This document shows positions 1 through 9,511 of a stretch of DNA of 64,000 nucleotides, one piece after another (within the stretch, counting starts at the first letter, position 1; every line of letters starts with the position of its first letter). Where the stretch lies: assembly GCA_003153295.1 (NCBI GenBank), contig PLXY01000006.1, forward strand, positions 132,217-196,216. Direction: 5' to 3'. Source of the DNA: Parachlamydiales bacterium (GTDB lineage: Bacteria > Chlamydiota > Chlamydiia > Chlamydiales > Rhabdochlamydiaceae). The position numbers and the translations under genes were made by a program. Under the pieces are notes generated by a model. That model did not search any database. It was not told the origin of the DNA and saw only the letters and a list, made by a program, of their open reading frames with translations.

Positions 1-14
1 GTTATAGTCAATCA

Positions 15-415
15 TTCGATTTAGAACAGAAAAGTGCGAAAAGATCATGTGAGAATTTAATGGGATAGGTTCATGGAGACTATCTAATTATCGGCGTGTT
101 AGCTGATGATGTCGTGGCTTCTTACAACCGAGTGCCGATTTTAACGTTAGAAGAGCGTGTAGCGATGGTCCAAGCATGCAGATATGTCGATGAAGTGATT
201 GTTGCTCCTCCCTTGAGACTCACGGAAGCGTGGATCAAAGAACATGAAATTGATGTCGTTGTGCTGGAGACGATTTTAATCCTGATCTCTTAAGGGATCA
301 ATATGGAGTGGCAATCGATAGGGGTATTTTCCAAATTGTTCCCTATACTCCCGGGATCTCTACGACGAATGTCATTGAAAGAATTAAAACACGGTTTTGT
401 AATGCAGGCTCTTAA
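15..415 (+). pseudogene. Decayed cytidylyltransferase (nucleotidyltransferase fold)
   Basis: Two reading frames together give a CTP:phosphoethanolamine/glycerol-3-phosphate cytidylyltransferase-like protein. Frame one, from about 69, reads HGDYLIIGVLADDVVASY, a conserved EERVAMV helix and then VDEVIVAPP. Near 263 the match moves to another frame, reading AGDDFNPDLLRDQYG and later PYTPGISTTNVIERI, the end typical of the family, and stops at 413-415. An in-frame TAG at 66-68 separates this from a weak upstream trace (FDL at 15-23), and the N-terminal HxGH nucleotide-binding motif is not readable. One stop, one frameshift and a lost active site argue for a dead gene. Family assignment is from recalled motifs; substrate unknown. 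Confidence 0.7.
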
Positions 416-809
416 TGAATTGTGTCTCTGTGGAAGCAGGGACAGTTATGCTTTATGTTGCGGGTCATGCCATCAAGACATCCCGGCAAAGAGCGCTCAA
501 GCTTTGATGAGATCCCGTTACTGCGCTTACGCATTAGGTCTTGTCGATTATATTATCAAGACAACGCATCCGCTCCATCCGGATAGCGCCAGGCCTTTAG
601 AAGTCAGGAAAAAAGAAATCGAAGAATTTTGCAAAACGACCGTTTTTAAGGGACTAAAAATCTTGGATGTTCAGGAAGGCGAGACCCAAAGTACCGTGAA
701 ATTCACGGTCTTTCTCTCTCAAGCAGGAAAAGATTTTTCGTTTACAGAAAAAAGCACCTTCGAAAAGGTGCATGGTCAGTGGCTTTACCTAAGCGGTCAG
801 ATTGATTAG
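402..809 (+). CDS. YchJ/UPF0225-like SEC-C domain protein
   Basis: About 135 aa. It opens with a SEC-C-type zinc motif (CLCGSRDSYALCCG; the four Cys fall within the first 20 residues) followed by the family-typical AQALMRSRYCAYALG segment and a region that starts DYIIKTTHP. The rest is an NTF2-like alpha+beta domain ending GQWLYLSGQID. This is the YchJ family; its biochemical role is not established. A longer in-frame start exists at 303, but residues from it fall in the decayed cytidylyltransferase and do not fit YchJ, so ATG 402 is preferred. No strong ribosome-binding site is visible. Its stop overlaps the stop of the convergent gene by four bases. Confidence 0.8.
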   Translation: MQALNELCLCGSRDSYALCCGSCHQDIPAKSAQALMRSRYCAYALGLVDYIIKTTHPLHPDSARPLEVRKKEIEEFCKTTVFKGLKILDVQEGETQSTVKFTVFLSQAGKDFSFTEKSTFEKVHGQWLYLSGQID

Positions 810-1489
810 CTTCTTAAAACAGCTTGAATGTGTTCGCAATTTTTTACGCCGCAGGTGCAGCCTACAGGCTCGCCTAAAAAGACGGTATACCGATCTCCCT
901 CCAGAGGATGAGTGACAGAGTAAAGCTGCTCGCCTTCTTGTTTGATGTCCCATTGGCGGAACGTCAAATCTGCTGCAGAAACTTCTTCTTCGATCTGGGG
1001 TAATTCTGCAGGTGCTTCCTCTGCGCCTGTCATGGCTCGGGTGATCTGACAATAAGGACAATTGCAATGAGGTTCTGCCTTCTGAAGCGATGTCATATCT
1101 TCCGGAATAACACCCTTTAAAGACTGAATTTTCTCCAGGATCTCAGGAGGAAGAGGGGGAGTGTCGGCCTGTTCGGGGTTATGTTGTAAAACAGAGGTTA
1201 AGCCCTCGATAGGAAATGGAAGGGGAAAGGCAAAGGTTTGTGTTGCAACGGGGTTTTTATTCTGCTCGCCCTCATGCTCAAGAACGAGAGCGTGCATACT
1301 GAAGACCATTTCCAGGATTTTGGGGTCGAGATTAGGGACTTCGATTTTGCTCCCGGTGATGAGTTCGATAATAAGGACATGGCTTCCATAGCCATTGAGT
1401 GCGCGGCTCTCAACATGGATAGAAACGATGTTCTTCCAAGCAGTTGAGATGTAAGGGGGAAGGCTTAAGATCTTATCGGTGATTTTCAT
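806..1489 (-). CDS. Conserved Cys-rich zinc-binding protein, function unknown
   Basis: 227 aa, no signal peptide or membrane segment. The middle carries a CNCPYC knuckle (about residue 140) and the C-terminus a CTCGVKNCEHI motif, which resembles a SWIM-type zinc finger (CxCx-n-CxH). Between them is an acidic stretch rich in Glu and Pro. Such arrangements suggest a zinc-stabilised nucleic-acid or protein interaction domain, but I recognise no function. It sits back-to-back with phoH across about 300 bp. It could be a chlamydia-specific conserved protein; I cannot verify orthologues here. Confidence 0.75.
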   Translation of the reverse strand: MKITDKILSLPPYISTAWKNIVSIHVESRALNGYGSHVLIIELITGSKIEVPNLDPKILEMVFSMHALVLEHEGEQNKNPVATQTFAFPLPFPIEGLTSVLQHNPEQADTPPLPPEILEKIQSLKGVIPEDMTSLQKAEPHCNCPYCQITRAMTGAEEAPAELPQIEEEVSAADLTFRQWDIKQEGEQLYSVTHPLEGDRYTVFLGEPVGCTCGVKNCEHIQAVLRS

Positions 1490-1788
1490 ACAAACCTCAC
1501 AGGGTTACGTATTGCATTATATGAAACCGCCATTTCTAGGTCAATAAATTTAGCAGTTTGATTGCTCAAGTGCCGGAATTATGGTATATCCTTCTTTAAA
1601 TCAAGGAATTATAATAAATTATTGTCATGGATGTGATGTTGGGCTATGCTGCGCTTAAAGAGGGTGTTTAGAAAGTATGATCGGACTTTGTAAAGCCCTC
1701 TAAAAGACATAAAAATAATACCGGAGGTGATCTCATCGGAACCCATTCAGAAGCTATAGCAGAAAATTACGCAGTCCCAGGAGGAAAA
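1490..1788. other. Intergenic region between divergent genes
   Basis: About 299 bp of AT-rich sequence separates the zinc protein from phoH. It must hold the promoters of both. The clear signal is the ribosome-binding site AGGAGG (1779-1784) before the GTG start of phoH. The phoH frame stays open upstream, from about 1680, without an ATG, GTG or TTG that looks usable. I see no RNA gene or larger hairpin here. Confidence 0.5.
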
Positions 1789-3102
1789 GTGGCTCGCAAA
1801 ACCTTTGTGATCGACACTAACGTGTTATTACATGATCCCGATTCCATTAAAAAATTCAAAGATAGCGATGTCGTCATCCCCTTAGTCGTCTTAGAAGAAC
1901 TCGACACCATGAAGAGGTCTACCGAAGAGGTGGGTAAAAATGCTCGTCATGTGTTGCGGTATATCGATTCTCTCAAGAGCCTCAATACCGGCAATCTCAC
2001 CGAAGGGGTCGTGATTGATAGTAACATCCGTATTAAAATTCATGTCGAATTGAGACCGCCGGAGAAAAAGACCTTTCCTTTGCCGCTGGATAAACCGACG
2101 AATAAAATTCTATTGATCGCTTTTCTCTTAAAAGAACAAGGGGAAGATGTCGTTCTTGTTTCTAAAGATTTCGTCACACGTGTAAAAGCGGAAGCGATCG
2201 GGTTAGAGGCCGAAGATTATGAAAATCTTAAATTCTCCTATGAGAATATCTATAAGGGATATCGAAAAATTGAAGTTCCTAAACGGGACATCGATATGTT
2301 TTTCAAGGACAATTCGATTTCCTTGGATATCCAAGATTTTTCTCCGAACGAATATTGTCTCCTGACATGTCCTGAACAGTCTTCTGCTGTTTGCAAGTTT
2401 AACCCTACGACCAAAAAGCTTGAACCCCTGATGAAGCTCACGCGGGACATTTGGGGCATCCAGCCTTTGAATGTCGAGCAAAAATGCGCCCTTGATCTTT
2501 TACTGCGGGATGATATTCCGCTTGTAACGCTCATCGGTCCTGCAGGAACAGGAAAGACACTTCTCGCATTAGCAGCGGGCTTAAGAAAGGTATTCGATGA
2601 AAATGTCTACACAAAGATCCTTGTGAGCCGTCCGATTGTTCCTCTAGGAAAAGACATCGGCTATCTCCCGGGAACAAAAGAAGAGAAGCTCTATCATTGG
2701 ATGCAGCCGATCTATGACAACTTAGAATTCCTTTGCCAATCGACCAGTGGAGTTGGCAATGGCGCCGATGCCCAGCAATGGATCCTCGATAGTAAAAAAC
2801 TAGAAATGGAAGCGGTGACTTACATCCGCGGCCGGTCTCTGCCAAAGATGTATATTATTATCGACGAAGCGCAAAACCTCACACCCCATGAAGTCAAGAC
2901 CATCATTTCTCGTGCGGGCAAGGGAACCAAGGTCGTTCTCACAGGCGATCCTACCCAGATTGATAATCCGTATCTGGATAAAGACTCCAATGCTTTGACC
3001 TATGTAATTGGGAAAATGAGAGACTATGCCGGTTTTGGCCAAATGTTCTTAGAGAGAACAGAGCGTTCAGAACTCGCTGCTCTTGCAGCTGAGCTGTTAT
3101 AA
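1789..3102 (+). CDS. phoH: PhoH family ATPase with N-terminal PIN domain
   Basis: 437 aa. Residues 1-150 form a PIN nuclease-like domain: FVIDTNVLLHDP with Asp9, acidic EE near 36-37, and SKD near 126. Residues from about 215 form the PhoH P-loop domain: Walker A GPAGTGKT (250-257) and Walker B YIIIDEAQN (about residue 360), then LTGDPTQID. This PIN-PhoH (PhoH2/YlaK-type) layout is known for RNA-directed ATPase/nuclease proteins; the exact substrate in chlamydiae is not known. Start is GTG 1789, chosen for the AGGAGG five bases upstream. A hairpin terminator follows immediately after the stop. Confidence 0.93.
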   Translation: MARKTFVIDTNVLLHDPDSIKKFKDSDVVIPLVVLEELDTMKRSTEEVGKNARHVLRYIDSLKSLNTGNLTEGVVIDSNIRIKIHVELRPPEKKTFPLPLDKPTNKILLIAFLLKEQGEDVVLVSKDFVTRVKAEAIGLEAEDYENLKFSYENIYKGYRKIEVPKRDIDMFFKDNSISLDIQDFSPNEYCLLTCPEQSSAVCKFNPTTKKLEPLMKLTRDIWGIQPLNVEQKCALDLLLRDDIPLVTLIGPAGTGKTLLALAAGLRKVFDENVYTKILVSRPIVPLGKDIGYLPGTKEEKLYHWMQPIYDNLEFLCQSTSGVGNGADAQQWILDSKKLEMEAVTYIRGRSLPKMYIIIDEAQNLTPHEVKTIISRAGKGTKVVLTGDPTQIDNPYLDKDSNALTYVIGKMRDYAGFGQMFLERTERSELAALAAELL

Positions 3103-3112
3103 TCAAATTTCG

Positions 3113-3144
3113 GAGTGGTTAAGAAGTCTTAACCACTCTGTTTC
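3113..3144. terminator. Terminator between convergent phoH and leucine dehydrogenase
   Basis: Perfect 11-bp stem (GAGTGGTTAAG at 3113-3123 and its complement at 3128-3138) with a four-base loop, followed on the + strand by TGTTTCT. It lies between two convergent genes and may serve both. Confidence 0.75.
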
Positions 3145-4217
3145 TATACCAGCGAACACTCGCGTTGAGCTTGTAATCGATCGTTGGCAAATTTTAAAGC
3201 TATTTCATGGGTTGAGCAGTGGCTCACTTCTGCTGCATTGTAAATCTGCAAAAGAAGGTGATAAATGCTATCTGTATGTTTACGGACCTGGGAAGGATGG
3301 TACCCGCTCGGTTCAATCTCATGAACGCAATTGAGGGCGCCGCCGCCATTGATCACGAAATCAGGAGCATACAGAATGCCTCTTTCCAATAGAAGATTGG
3401 CATCTTCAACCTCGAGAAGCTGATTGTTTGCAGCTCCGGCAACAATAGGGCAGTTGAGCTCAGGAATGGTCTGTTTGTTGAGAATTCCGCCAAAAGCACA
3501 CGGAGCTAGAACATCGCAAGGAACCTTTAAAATTTTGTCAGTAGGGCAGATGGTCGCGCTCAGCTTTTTGGAGAGGCGTTGAAGTGCTTCTGTATTGATA
3601 TCGGCTATGATCAGTTTAGCGCCGCGCCAAAAAAGATGTTCAGCGAGCCTTTCACCTACAGCTCCGATCCCTTGAATGGCGATTGTTTTTCCTTCAACTG
3701 AGGTCGATCCGAATTTTTTAAAAAGAGAGGCTTCAATCCCACGAAAAGTTCCCCAAGCAGTAAAAGGGGCTGGATTTCCAGCGCCGCCATTCAGGCCGAT
3801 CAAATGAGAGGTTTCCTCATGGATGATATCGAGGTCGTCAGTAGTACAGCCCGAGTCTTCGGCTCCGATATAGGAACCGCCCAGTTTTTCGATAGCGCGG
3901 CCAAAAGCGCGGAGAAGTTCAGGAGTTTTGCCTTTTTTAGGATCTGTGATGACGACGCTTTTTGCACCGCCCCAGCTACAAGGGAGCATAGCAAATTTAT
4001 GGGTCATTCCTTTAGACAACCGTAAGACGTCTGTGAGGGCTTCATCAAAACTGGCATAATCTCGAAATCGGATGCCGCCCACTCCAGGCCCTAAAGTCAT
4101 GTCATGGATCGCAATAATGGCAATAAGTCCGCTTTTAGGCTCGGTTACCTTGACGACTTTGTGGTAACCTTCAATTGAAATTTCCTCTAATAGCGGTTCC
4201 ATGCTTGACGACTCCAT
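3144..4217 (-). CDS. ldh: Leucine dehydrogenase (Glu/Leu/Phe/Val dehydrogenase family)
   Basis: 357 aa, the normal length for the family. N-terminal dimerisation/catalytic part contains GPGVGGIRFRDY, then KGMTHKFAM and WGGAKSVV, which supply the two catalytic lysines (Lys74 and Lys86). The NAD-binding Rossmann domain has AIQGIGAVGERLAEHL, and PDFVINGGGALN near the C-terminus fits the family. Expected reaction: reversible NAD-dependent oxidative deamination of branched-chain amino acids in the cytosol. ATG 4217 has little upstream; ATG 4202 has GGAG nine bases before it and may be the true start (352 aa). Confidence 0.92.
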   Translation of the reverse strand: MESSSMEPLLEEISIEGYHKVVKVTEPKSGLIAIIAIHDMTLGPGVGGIRFRDYASFDEALTDVLRLSKGMTHKFAMLPCSWGGAKSVVITDPKKGKTPELLRAFGRAIEKLGGSYIGAEDSGCTTDDLDIIHEETSHLIGLNGGAGNPAPFTAWGTFRGIEASLFKKFGSTSVEGKTIAIQGIGAVGERLAEHLFWRGAKLIIADINTEALQRLSKKLSATICPTDKILKVPCDVLAPCAFGGILNKQTIPELNCPIVAGAANNQLLEVEDANLLLERGILYAPDFVINGGGALNCVHEIEPSGYHPSQVRKHTDSIYHLLLQIYNAAEVSHCSTHEIALKFANDRLQAQRECSLV

Positions 4218-4329
4218 AATTAAATGTGCAATTATAAGATTTTCTTAATTGTAAGTCAAACTACGATTCGGAATGGATAAACCCTGTATAAAAAAATTTA
4301 AAAATGGGTTTTTTCATGAAGAAATTATT

Positions 4330-4689
4330 TTAAGTATAGCGGGGACCGTCAGCGGGTTTATTAACGGGCCATAAAATCTTACGGGCCCAATAGTTTGCGC
4401 TCCAAGGGTCATTGCGAGTCAGTTTTCCATTTTTATCTCTGATTTTTGCACTGCGGGCTAAATAACTCCGCTTGGCTTTCTCGCTGTAATTGTGTCCGTA
4501 TCCCAAAGCGCCAAAATGGACTAATTTTACTTTTTTCTCACCGCTGATGATTTTGCTGGCTAAAACCATTAATTTTTTGCCTTTAGCGGTGGATTTAATC
4601 GGTTTATTCAAAGAAAAAAGAGTGCCCAGGTATAAATATTTTCCTTTAACACAGGTCAGTTCCGATAAGCTAACGCCGCTTTTTTTCAT
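4330..4689 (-). CDS. Small basic protein, function unknown
   Basis: 119 aa, strongly basic and without signal peptide. The C-terminal half has a run YLARSAKIRDKNGKLTRNDP followed by SANYWARKILWPVNKPADG, which recalls a small family found in amoeba-associated bacteria and giant viruses (DUF5754-like). That link is from memory of the motif (HFGA.GY..., YLAR, NDP.S..YW...LWP) and is uncertain. No neighbour suggests a role. Start ATG 4689 is the only sensible one. Confidence 0.6.
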   Translation of the reverse strand: MKKSGVSLSELTCVKGKYLYLGTLFSLNKPIKSTAKGKKLMVLASKIISGEKKVKLVHFGALGYGHNYSEKAKRSYLARSAKIRDKNGKLTRNDPWSANYWARKILWPVNKPADGPRYT

Positions 4690-4719
4690 GCTATTATTCT
4701 ACTTCTCTTAAAAATATCT

Positions 4720-7542
4720 TTAGAAGTTGAAAGTAGCAGAGAGGTAACCTGATTGATCCACATAACTTTTGCAGCGTTCTAAATTATAAAAGATTTCGAT
4801 CCCATATTTCTTAAAAAATGTCACCGTAAAATCAAAGGAAAATTGGCCAATATTAGGGTTGATTCCAGGAGAATACAAGGTTGTTTTCGGTGTGCTAAGA
4901 ACTGCTCCTTTAAACGTGGATCGTTGTTGGTGATTGAGTAGGAATTCTCGTTGATAAGCCAAGAAAAACTCAGTGTTAAAATCGACATAAGACTTCGTCC
5001 ATGAGTAATTGAGTCGCAATCCAATCAACGATCTGAACGACTTTATTTGACTGTGGTAATTGAAGAGGTTAGAGGTGCCAGCCCCGTGCTCAGTGTAGGC
5101 CTTAACGTTATACAGAAGATAGGAGGCTGAAATATCTGGAATAATTTCTAATCCTGTAGGGATCACAGAAATCTGATCTTGACTCACCACATACTCGAAT
5201 TCGAGGTGAGTATCAAAATCAGATCCTTTAGGATTGCCTACAGCAAAAAGAGGTGTGGCCAACCCTAATCCCGCGTTACGGACAAAATGATACCAGTCAA
5301 GCCCACCCCCGATTATCGCATTCACAGAAATTTCAGGAATAGACTTAGGAACATAGACTGCGTAAAGATCTGCGTGAGCTTGCTGTATATTAAAGGTTCC
5401 CGATTTATGAGCTTCAATGGCGTGTAATCTGGAATAAGCAACGTTCATTCCGAGACCTACTTGGTCAAATGAATACGTCATTCCCCCTGTTCCACCCACA
5501 GACCAATACCGGAAACCTGTGAGAGTGCCGTTCGTAAATACAACTCCCTTATCAACAGTGGGTCCAAAATAGACATTCCATGGGTGATTTCCTGGTTCTG
5601 CAGTTTTTTTGCGTAGGTTTTCGGCTCTTTGCTCTGTATTGTCTAAATCGTCAGCTAAAAAAGGAGCTGCAATAAAGGAGTTATTCCCTTCAACATTCTG
5701 TGCAAGTTGAATGCTTTCGCCAGCTGAATCTCCGGTATTAGAAAAAGGAGAAGGAGCTGCAGAAGTTTCTATCATTCCTCTTGTAGAACCTCGAGCCCCG
5801 CCTCTTGTGGGGCTTTTAACATCGGCCGACCGAGCAGATGAAGCTTTAGCATGTGAAGCGCGAATTTTTTGTCCGGCCCGATGACTATGGGTGGTAGTTC
5901 TTTGAATTCCTGTCGTGCCTTTTGCGACTTGTGCTGTCGATCCGCCTCCCGAGCTCTGTTTTTTGGTCGGCATTAAGGTAACCATGACGTTATCGCCTTT
6001 AACATTATAGTTAGCTACAGCGTTGAAGTTTACCATCGTCTTATCGTAAGTAATCGCAGCAAAAGTCCCTTGGACAGGAGAGCCAGCTGTAATGATCGTG
6101 TAAGGCTGACCTGCTTTGACCATCGCTTTCGGAACTAAACCTAATTCAAGCTTTCCATTCAGAGTCACAGCACCTGTAACTGCTAAGTTAGGCTTTGCTA
6201 GATGGGAACTTAAGTTAAGCTCAAGGGTTCCATTTTTAGTTTGATTGTAGCTTCCTGTGATATTCATGATTCCATTAGTAGAATCAAGCTTAGAAGATCC
6301 AGCAATGACAGTTCCATTATTATTTACGAGTAAAGTCCCGGAACTGGGTTGAAATTGTCCTCCGCCTGACAAAACACCAGCTACAGAAATAAGAGGAGTT
6401 CTGACGAGAGTATTATTAAGTAGAGTGCCGCCCTTATTGATCTGAATGGAGGTGGTGGCTTCGATGAGAGACCCAATGCCGTTTCCATTAGTAGTCCCCG
6501 AATTGTTGTTTGTTACAACTCCTCGCCCGTTAATATTCAGCTGACCGACTTGTATCATGCTACCGATAGCTCCTCCATTCACAGTTCCTGTATTCTGGTT
6601 GGCTACGGTTGCTTGTGAGACATTCATAGTATCAACCAAAATTTGAACTCCTGTCCCATTTGTGATGTGACCACGGTTTTGATTAGTTAAAATTGCTCCT
6701 TTGGTCAAGGTGAGCATCTGAGAGGCACTGATAAGGCTACCGATAGCCGTATTACTACTGATAGTGCCGGTATTGGTGTTAAGAATGATACTATTGCCAA
6801 TAGTCATGAAAATAGCTGTTGAGGCCGCGCTCCCTGTTTGATTCGTAGATATCGACTTATTATTTATGTTGGTAAAAGTTCCATTCAACATTTCTATCAT
6901 TGTACAAATTAAACGAGTTCCTCCAGAGGAAGCATGGTTCATATTGATAAAATTTCCACTCGTTTGGACAAAAGTGTTTCCTACATTAGTGCCTAGGTTT
7001 ATGTCATTGTCTAGATTTGTTAAAGTTCCAGCACCTGACAATTCTAATGTTGTTCCCTCAGTAGGAGAACTAGGTGAATAACCCCCTTGCGTAAGAGTTA
7101 AGTTAGCTTGAGATGCAACCAGATCAATTAGAACGAGGGAGTGAGGAGCCATAATGGGAGCTGAAATAGTGGCGGCATAAGGCGAGCCTATTGCTATCCC
7201 TCTATTGATCGTAAGAGTATTGCTTGTTCCTGAAATTGTATAGGGGAATGGATTGGTACTTTTAACGAAATTTACATTACCAACAATAGGGGAAATACCT
7301 CCATCTGCGTCAAGGTTTACGGTAAAGGAACCATTGACTAGACCGGGAAAAGTAGCCACATCGGTGCCTTGTGTAGGTGCAAGCCCTGGAATACAACCCG
7401 TATTCCAATTATTAGAATTTGCCCATCCATTGTCAGCATGGCCATTCCACGCGTCATTGCAAACGGGGTTCCCTATCAGCCCATTTTCAAAAGTTAGTAG
7501 AGTGAAAAGAGTGAGGGTGAAGGCGATGTGTCTTTTATTCAT
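4720..7542 (-). CDS. Autotransporter-like outer-membrane protein
   Basis: 940 aa. A clear Sec signal peptide (MNKRHIAFTLTLFTLLTF) is followed by a long Asn/Thr/Gly-rich passenger (to about residue 520) with repeated strands such as VTNNNSGTTNGNGIGSLIEA, the pattern of a right-handed beta-helix. A basic Ser/Arg-rich linker (about 550-600) precedes a C-terminal domain of roughly 300 residues with alternating aromatic strands, ending YLSATFNF. The terminal Phe and last-strand pattern fit an autotransporter beta-barrel (type V secretion). It is related in plan, not in sequence detail, to chlamydial Pmp proteins. GGAG lies upstream of ATG 7542. A surface adhesin or envelope role is inferred. Confidence 0.85.
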   Translation of the reverse strand: MNKRHIAFTLTLFTLLTFENGLIGNPVCNDAWNGHADNGWANSNNWNTGCIPGLAPTQGTDVATFPGLVNGSFTVNLDADGGISPIVGNVNFVKSTNPFPYTISGTSNTLTINRGIAIGSPYAATISAPIMAPHSLVLIDLVASQANLTLTQGGYSPSSPTEGTTLELSGAGTLTNLDNDINLGTNVGNTFVQTSGNFINMNHASSGGTRLICTMIEMLNGTFTNINNKSISTNQTGSAASTAIFMTIGNSIILNTNTGTISSNTAIGSLISASQMLTLTKGAILTNQNRGHITNGTGVQILVDTMNVSQATVANQNTGTVNGGAIGSMIQVGQLNINGRGVVTNNNSGTTNGNGIGSLIEATTSIQINKGGTLLNNTLVRTPLISVAGVLSGGGQFQPSSGTLLVNNNGTVIAGSSKLDSTNGIMNITGSYNQTKNGTLELNLSSHLAKPNLAVTGAVTLNGKLELGLVPKAMVKAGQPYTIITAGSPVQGTFAAITYDKTMVNFNAVANYNVKGDNVMVTLMPTKKQSSGGGSTAQVAKGTTGIQRTTTHSHRAGQKIRASHAKASSARSADVKSPTRGGARGSTRGMIETSAAPSPFSNTGDSAGESIQLAQNVEGNNSFIAAPFLADDLDNTEQRAENLRKKTAEPGNHPWNVYFGPTVDKGVVFTNGTLTGFRYWSVGGTGGMTYSFDQVGLGMNVAYSRLHAIEAHKSGTFNIQQAHADLYAVYVPKSIPEISVNAIIGGGLDWYHFVRNAGLGLATPLFAVGNPKGSDFDTHLEFEYVVSQDQISVIPTGLEIIPDISASYLLYNVKAYTEHGAGTSNLFNYHSQIKSFRSLIGLRLNYSWTKSYVDFNTEFFLAYQREFLLNHQQRSTFKGAVLSTPKTTLYSPGINPNIGQFSFDFTVTFFKKYGIEIFYNLERCKSYVDQSGYLSATFNF

Positions 7543-7693
7543 TTAATTCTCCATTTAATTCTTTAGAGTTCTTCCTAAAATTTGAAAATCCCATGCTTTT
7601 GTTAGGAGGACCTGGTATTAATTTTGTATTAATTAAAAATAATTTTATTAGATACTTAAAAAAGCAGTCTTCGATTGTTTTTTAGTCATCTCC

Positions 7694-9511
7694 ATGATAA
7701 AATTTTACATTCCAAAACAGATTAATGATGGGACTTTTGTGATTCAATTTGATCATGTCGGACTGGCTTTTTCCGGACACCCGCTATTCGAGGATGCCTG
7801 TTTCACGCTTCAGAAAGGGGAGCGGTGCGGTCTTGTCGGGCGTAACGGTTCAGGCAAATCGACTCTATTTCGTTTAATTAATAGAGAAATGGAACCCGAT
7901 CAAGGGACCATCAGCGTTCCTAAAAATTACCGTATTGGCTATTTGCAGCAGCATATTCGATTTACGGAGCCCACATTGATCCAAGAGGCTGCGCTCGGTC
8001 TACCGGCCCATGAAAGGGACGATATTTACAAAGCCGAGAAAATCCTTTTTGGCTTGGGTTTTACCGAGGAAGATCTAGAAACCCCGCCTGATCGGTTTTC
8101 CGGTGGTTATCAGCTCCGTTTAAATCTAACCAAAGTCTTGGTATCCGAGCCTAATTGTCTTCTTTTGGACGAACCGACGAACTATCTCGACATTCTTTCT
8201 ATTCGTTGGCTGATGAATTTCTTAAGCCGATGGCCAGGAGAATTCATTCTCATTTCGCATGATCGTGATTTTATGGACAATGTGACCACCCATATGATGG
8301 GCATCCATCGAGAAAAACTTAAGAAAATCAAAGGAACGACGATCGATTTCTTTCAACAGGTCCTTTCGGAAGAAGAGCTGCATGAAAAATCGAGAGTCAA
8401 ATCGGATAAAAAACGAGCCCATTTGCAGAGTTTTGTTGATCGTTTTGGCGCTAAGGCTTCCAAGGCCGCTCTAGCACAGTCAAAAATGAAGATGATCGCT
8501 CGAGAACCTGTCTTAGAAAAATTAAACGAACTATCCGAGCTTTCCTTTGCCTTTCAAGAAGCTCCTTTTCCAGGAAAGAAAATGCTCGATGCCCAGCATC
8601 TTCAGTTTTCCTATAACGAGGAACCTCTCATTGAAGATTTTTCTTTGGAAATTGAAAAAGGAGAAAGGGTTGCCATCATTGGGAAAAACGGTCGAGGAAA
8701 ATCGACGCTACTCCGTTTGCTGGGAGGCGATTTAACTCCTCAAAAAGGGCAGTTGGAATATTCGGATAATACACGGATTGGTTATTTCGGACAGACCCAT
8801 GTGGACAGGTTGAATGGCAAGCATATGATTGAAGAGGAAATTGCTCTTGCCAATCCGCATTTAAACTACACAGAAATTAAAGGCATCGCTGGAGCGATGA
8901 TGTTCAGCGGTGATCTTTCTGCCAAAAAGATCTCTGTTCTCTCCGGAGGGGAAAAAAGCCGGGTCCTTTTAGGTAAAATTGTAGCCCGGCCCTGCAACCT
9001 TTTGCTTTTGGACGAACCCACTCACCATTTGGATATTGAGTCGATCGAGGCGCTTATTGATGCGCTGGAAGATTTCACGGGATCGGTCGTGATGGTCACT
9101 CACAGCGAACTCATTTTAAGACGGCTTGCTTTAGATAAGATCATTCTCTGCGAAGAGGCACAGCAGACTGTCTTTCTCGGTAATTACGATGAATTTCTAG
9201 AAAAAGTCGGCTGGGAAGAAAAAAAGAAAACAGCCCCACCAAAAAACATCCAGCCGAATCCTCGTCAAGAGCGGGCAGAAGAGCTCGCCCAAAAATCAGC
9301 TGTTTTAAAGCCTATTCAAAAGCAAATTCAAGACTGCGAAGAAAAAATCATCTTTTTGGAAGAAGAACAAAAAAAAAGCTTTGAGAAAGGGGAATCTTCG
9401 CCTGAAGCGTTAAAATCCCAAGGTCTCCGAAAAAAGCAGATCGAACAGCTCGAAACTCAGCTTTATGAGCTCTATGAGCTTTTAGAAAGCAAAAAAAAGG
9501 AGTTTGAATGA
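7694..9511 (+). CDS. ABC-F family ATPase (ribosome-associated type)
   Basis: 605 aa, two ATP-binding domains and no membrane segment. NBD1: Walker A GRNGSGKST, signature FSGGYQLRL, Walker B LLLDEPTNYLD. NBD2: Walker A GKNGRGKST, signature LSGGEKSRV, LLLDEPTHHLD. A charged linker lies between them and a Lys/Glu-rich coiled-coil tail starts near residue 510, as in Uup/YheS relatives. ABC-F proteins act on ribosomes or in translational quality control rather than in transport. The start is ambiguous: ATG 7694 adds 15 residues of non-family sequence, while GTG 7739 gives the typical VIQFDHV opening. Its stop overlaps the next start by four bases. Confidence 0.9.
   Translation: MIKFYIPKQINDGTFVIQFDHVGLAFSGHPLFEDACFTLQKGERCGLVGRNGSGKSTLFRLINREMEPDQGTISVPKNYRIGYLQQHIRFTEPTLIQEAALGLPAHERDDIYKAEKILFGLGFTEEDLETPPDRFSGGYQLRLNLTKVLVSEPNCLLLDEPTNYLDILSIRWLMNFLSRWPGEFILISHDRDFMDNVTTHMMGIHREKLKKIKGTTIDFFQQVLSEEELHEKSRVKSDKKRAHLQSFVDRFGAKASKAALAQSKMKMIAREPVLEKLNELSELSFAFQEAPFPGKKMLDAQHLQFSYNEEPLIEDFSLEIEKGERVAIIGKNGRGKSTLLRLLGGDLTPQKGQLEYSDNTRIGYFGQTHVDRLNGKHMIEEEIALANPHLNYTEIKGIAGAMMFSGDLSAKKISVLSGGEKSRVLLGKIVARPCNLLLLDEPTHHLDIESIEALIDALEDFTGSVVMVTHSELILRRLALDKIILCEEAQQTVFLGNYDEFLEKVGWEEKKKTAPPKNIQPNPRQERAEELAQKSAVLKPIQKQIQDCEEKIIFLEEEQKKSFEKGESSPEALKSQGLRKKQIEQLETQLYELYELLESKKKEFE

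Noticed and set aside
303-401. Longer N-terminus for the YchJ-like protein
   Set aside because: These codons run in a different frame of the decayed cytidylyltransferase and precede the conserved Cys motif without family similarity.
3083-3334. 83-codon frame overlapping the end of phoH
   Set aside because: It overlaps the phoH end and the 3' end of leucine dehydrogenase on the other strand and contains the terminator; no independent support.
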